This document shows, piece after piece, positions 62,849 to 64,000 of a stretch of 64,000 bases of DNA. Source of the DNA: an uncultured SAR86 cluster bacterium (lineage in GTDB: Bacteria > Pseudomonadota > Gammaproteobacteria > Magnimaribacterales > D2472). The stretch's first letter is position 1; each line of letters opens with the position of its first letter. The translations under genes were made by a program, and so were the position numbers. The stretch spans positions 1-64,000 of the forward strand of contig CABXFU010000005.1 of NCBI GenBank assembly GCA_902511575.1, given 5' to 3'. The notes under the pieces are model-generated. The model did no database searches, was not told where the DNA came from, and saw only the letters and a program-made list of their open reading frames with translations.

Positions 62849-64000
62849 ATGCGTTCACATTATTGCGGAGATATTAATAGTTCAGACATTGGTAGCAATA
62901 TTGAGATTTCTGGATGGGTTCATAAGCGAAGAGATCACGGCGGTGTAATTTTTTTAGATATTCGTGATTTGCATGGAATTGTTCAAGTTGTTTTTAATCC
63001 AGATTTAAAAGAAATATTTGATACTGCAGATTCTTGCAGAAGTGAGTATGTCGTTAATATTACAGGATTGGTTAGAAAGAGAATTGAGGGTGCCATCAAT
63101 CCAAAAATGGCAACAGGAGAGATAGAAATTGAAGCAAACGGTTTAACGATTTTTAGTTTAGCTGTTACTCCCCAATTTCCACTAGATGACTACCAAGATG
63201 TGAATGAGGATGTAAGGCTGAAACATAGATTTTTAGATTTAAGACGCCCTGATGTTAATCAGCGGCTGGTCAAGAGGTCACAGATCACTTCAAAGATTAG
63301 GTCTATCTTAGAAAATAATAATTTTCATGAAGTTGAAACTCCAATATTGACTAGAGCTACACCTGAAGGAGCAAGAGATTATTTAGTTCCAAGCAGAGTG
63401 CATCCCGGCGAGTTTTTTGCATTACCTCAATCTCCTCAGCTATTTAAACAATTGCTTATGATTGGTGGGCTGGATAAATACTATCAAATTGCTAAATGTT
63501 TTAGGGATGAAGATTTGCGGGCAGATAGGCAGCCTGAATTTACTCAAGTTGATATTGAGGCTTCATTTGTTTCTACCGAAGAAATAATAGAACTCGGAGA
63601 GCACCTGATTACATCGCTACTCTCTGAATTTACAGATTATCAAAAAGCAGAAGTGCCTAGAATTACATATAAAGAATCCATTGAAAAATACGGATGCGAT
63701 AAGCCTGATTTAAGAATTCCACTTGAGCTTAATGAAATTTCTGAGCTTGTAAAAGATGAAGAATTTAAAGTATTTTCTGGTCCAGCAAATGATCACGCTT
63801 CACGAGTGGTGGCCCTCAAGGTTCCAGAAGCAGCATCCATGACAAGAAAAAAAATTGATGAGTATACCGATTTTGTTGGTAAGTTGGGTGCTAAAGGTCT
63901 TGCATATATTAAAGTTGTAGATCTTGATCAAGAAAATGGACTTCAATCACCAATACTGAAATTTTTTCAAAAAGAAACAATTGATTCAATTCTTGCTTCT
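62849..64000 (+). CDS. aspS: Aspartyl-tRNA synthetase (N-terminal part, probably non-discriminating)
   Basis: AspRS charges tRNA(Asp), and in its non-discriminating form also tRNA(Asn), with aspartate. The visible 384 residues (of about 590) have the OB-fold anticodon domain (about 1-105), [28 protein letters not shown], and the [20 protein letters not shown] motif, then the bacterial insertion domain ([10 protein letters not shown]). His30 (RRDHGG) and Gly81 (RIEGAINP) match His31 and Gly82, which relax tRNA specificity in Pseudomonas aeruginosa AspRS. gatCAB in this window supplies the amidation step. The frame is open to the window end; it starts 17 bases after fmdB. Confidence 0.96.
   Translation, partial: MRSHYCGDINSSDIGSNIEISGWVHKRRDHGGVIFLDIRDLHGIVQVVFNPDLKEIFDTADSCRSEYVVNITGLVRKRIEGAINPKMATGEIEIEANGLTIFSLAVTPQFPLDDYQDVNEDVRLKHRFLDLRRPDVNQRLVKRSQITSKIRSILENNNFHEVETPILTRATPEGARDYLVPSRVHPGEFFALPQSPQLFKQLLMIGGLDKYYQIAKCFRDEDLRADRQPEFTQVDIEASFVSTEEIIELGEHLITSLLSEFTDYQKAEVPRITYKESIEKYGCDKPDLRIPLELNEISELVKDEEFKVFSGPANDHASRVVALKVPEAASMTRKKIDEYTDFVGKLGAKGLAYIKVVDLDQENGLQSPILKFFQKETIDSILAS

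Overview
This AT-rich window is almost solid coding sequence: 68 protein genes (two cut by the window ends) and one RNA gene (RNase P RNA). I see no tRNA, rRNA, CRISPR array, insertion sequence or prophage. Gene order is recognisably gammaproteobacterial: rplM-rpsI-petABC-sspA; lpoA divergent from rsmI, then rnpB and mraZ; kdsA-eno-ftsB-ispD; surE-pcm-nlpD; rpoN-lptBA-kdsD divergent from mlaC-ibaG-murA. The low GC, tiny or negative gaps between genes and thinned-out versions of standard operons point to a streamlined, probably marine, gammaproteobacterium such as a SAR86-like lineage. The lineage is inference; the synteny and compaction are visible.

Layout. 1-1245: release-factor pair prfA (partial)/prmC. 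1346-3425: acyl-CoA ligase and MaoC-type hydratase. 3418-6580 (minus): gatCAB. 6654-12466: mreBCD and yhdP. 12447-17206 (minus): kdsD-lptA-lptB-rpoN-mgtE. 17247-19366: mlaC-ibaG-murA. 19466-21549: MTHFR-like protein, CoA-binding protein and an enoyl-CoA hydratase-like protein. 21551-22555 (minus): DegS-like protease. 22576-27805: zapE, rplM-rpsI, bc1 complex, sspA. 27802-28905 (minus): LpoA-like lipoprotein. 28918-30100: rsmI and rnpB. 30176-45763: one continuous division and cell-wall (dcw) operon. 45844-50454: rpsF-rpsR-rplI-dnaB-alr and a diiron protein. 50515-58483: pyrG-kdsA-eno-ftsB-ispDF-surE-pcm-DUF368-nlpD. 58495-62486: fdxA (minus), recA, a thiolase, proS (minus). 62541-64000: fmdB and aspS (partial).

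The most unusual region is the dcw operon. ftsZ is not last, after ftsA, but sits second, between mraZ and rsmH, just behind an array of GTGTG repeats that looks like the MraZ operator. Several enzymes in the same pathway carry changes at conserved positions: MurD lacks about 60 residues of its central domain, MurE has DNNR in place of DNPR, FtsI has SSQ in place of the SXN motif, FtsQ begins with a lipoprotein-like signal, and the LpoA-like activator is about half length. Together they suggest a reduced or altered peptidoglycan machinery that still makes a sacculus.

Other themes. Asparaginyl-tRNA is probably made indirectly: gatCAB is present and AspRS carries the two residues linked to non-discriminating enzymes. 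ProRS lacks its editing insertion. The envelope lipid systems are pruned: lptC, kdsC and mlaFEDB are absent from their usual places while lptAB, kdsD and mlaC remain. Several divergent gene pairs are separated by only 12-40 bases, so promoters must overlap genes or transcripts must be leaderless. Clear regulatory sites are a LexA box at recA, the MraZ repeats, a promoter for rpsF overlapping the ftsA stop codon, and a 9-bp-arm palindrome directly before the thiolase start.
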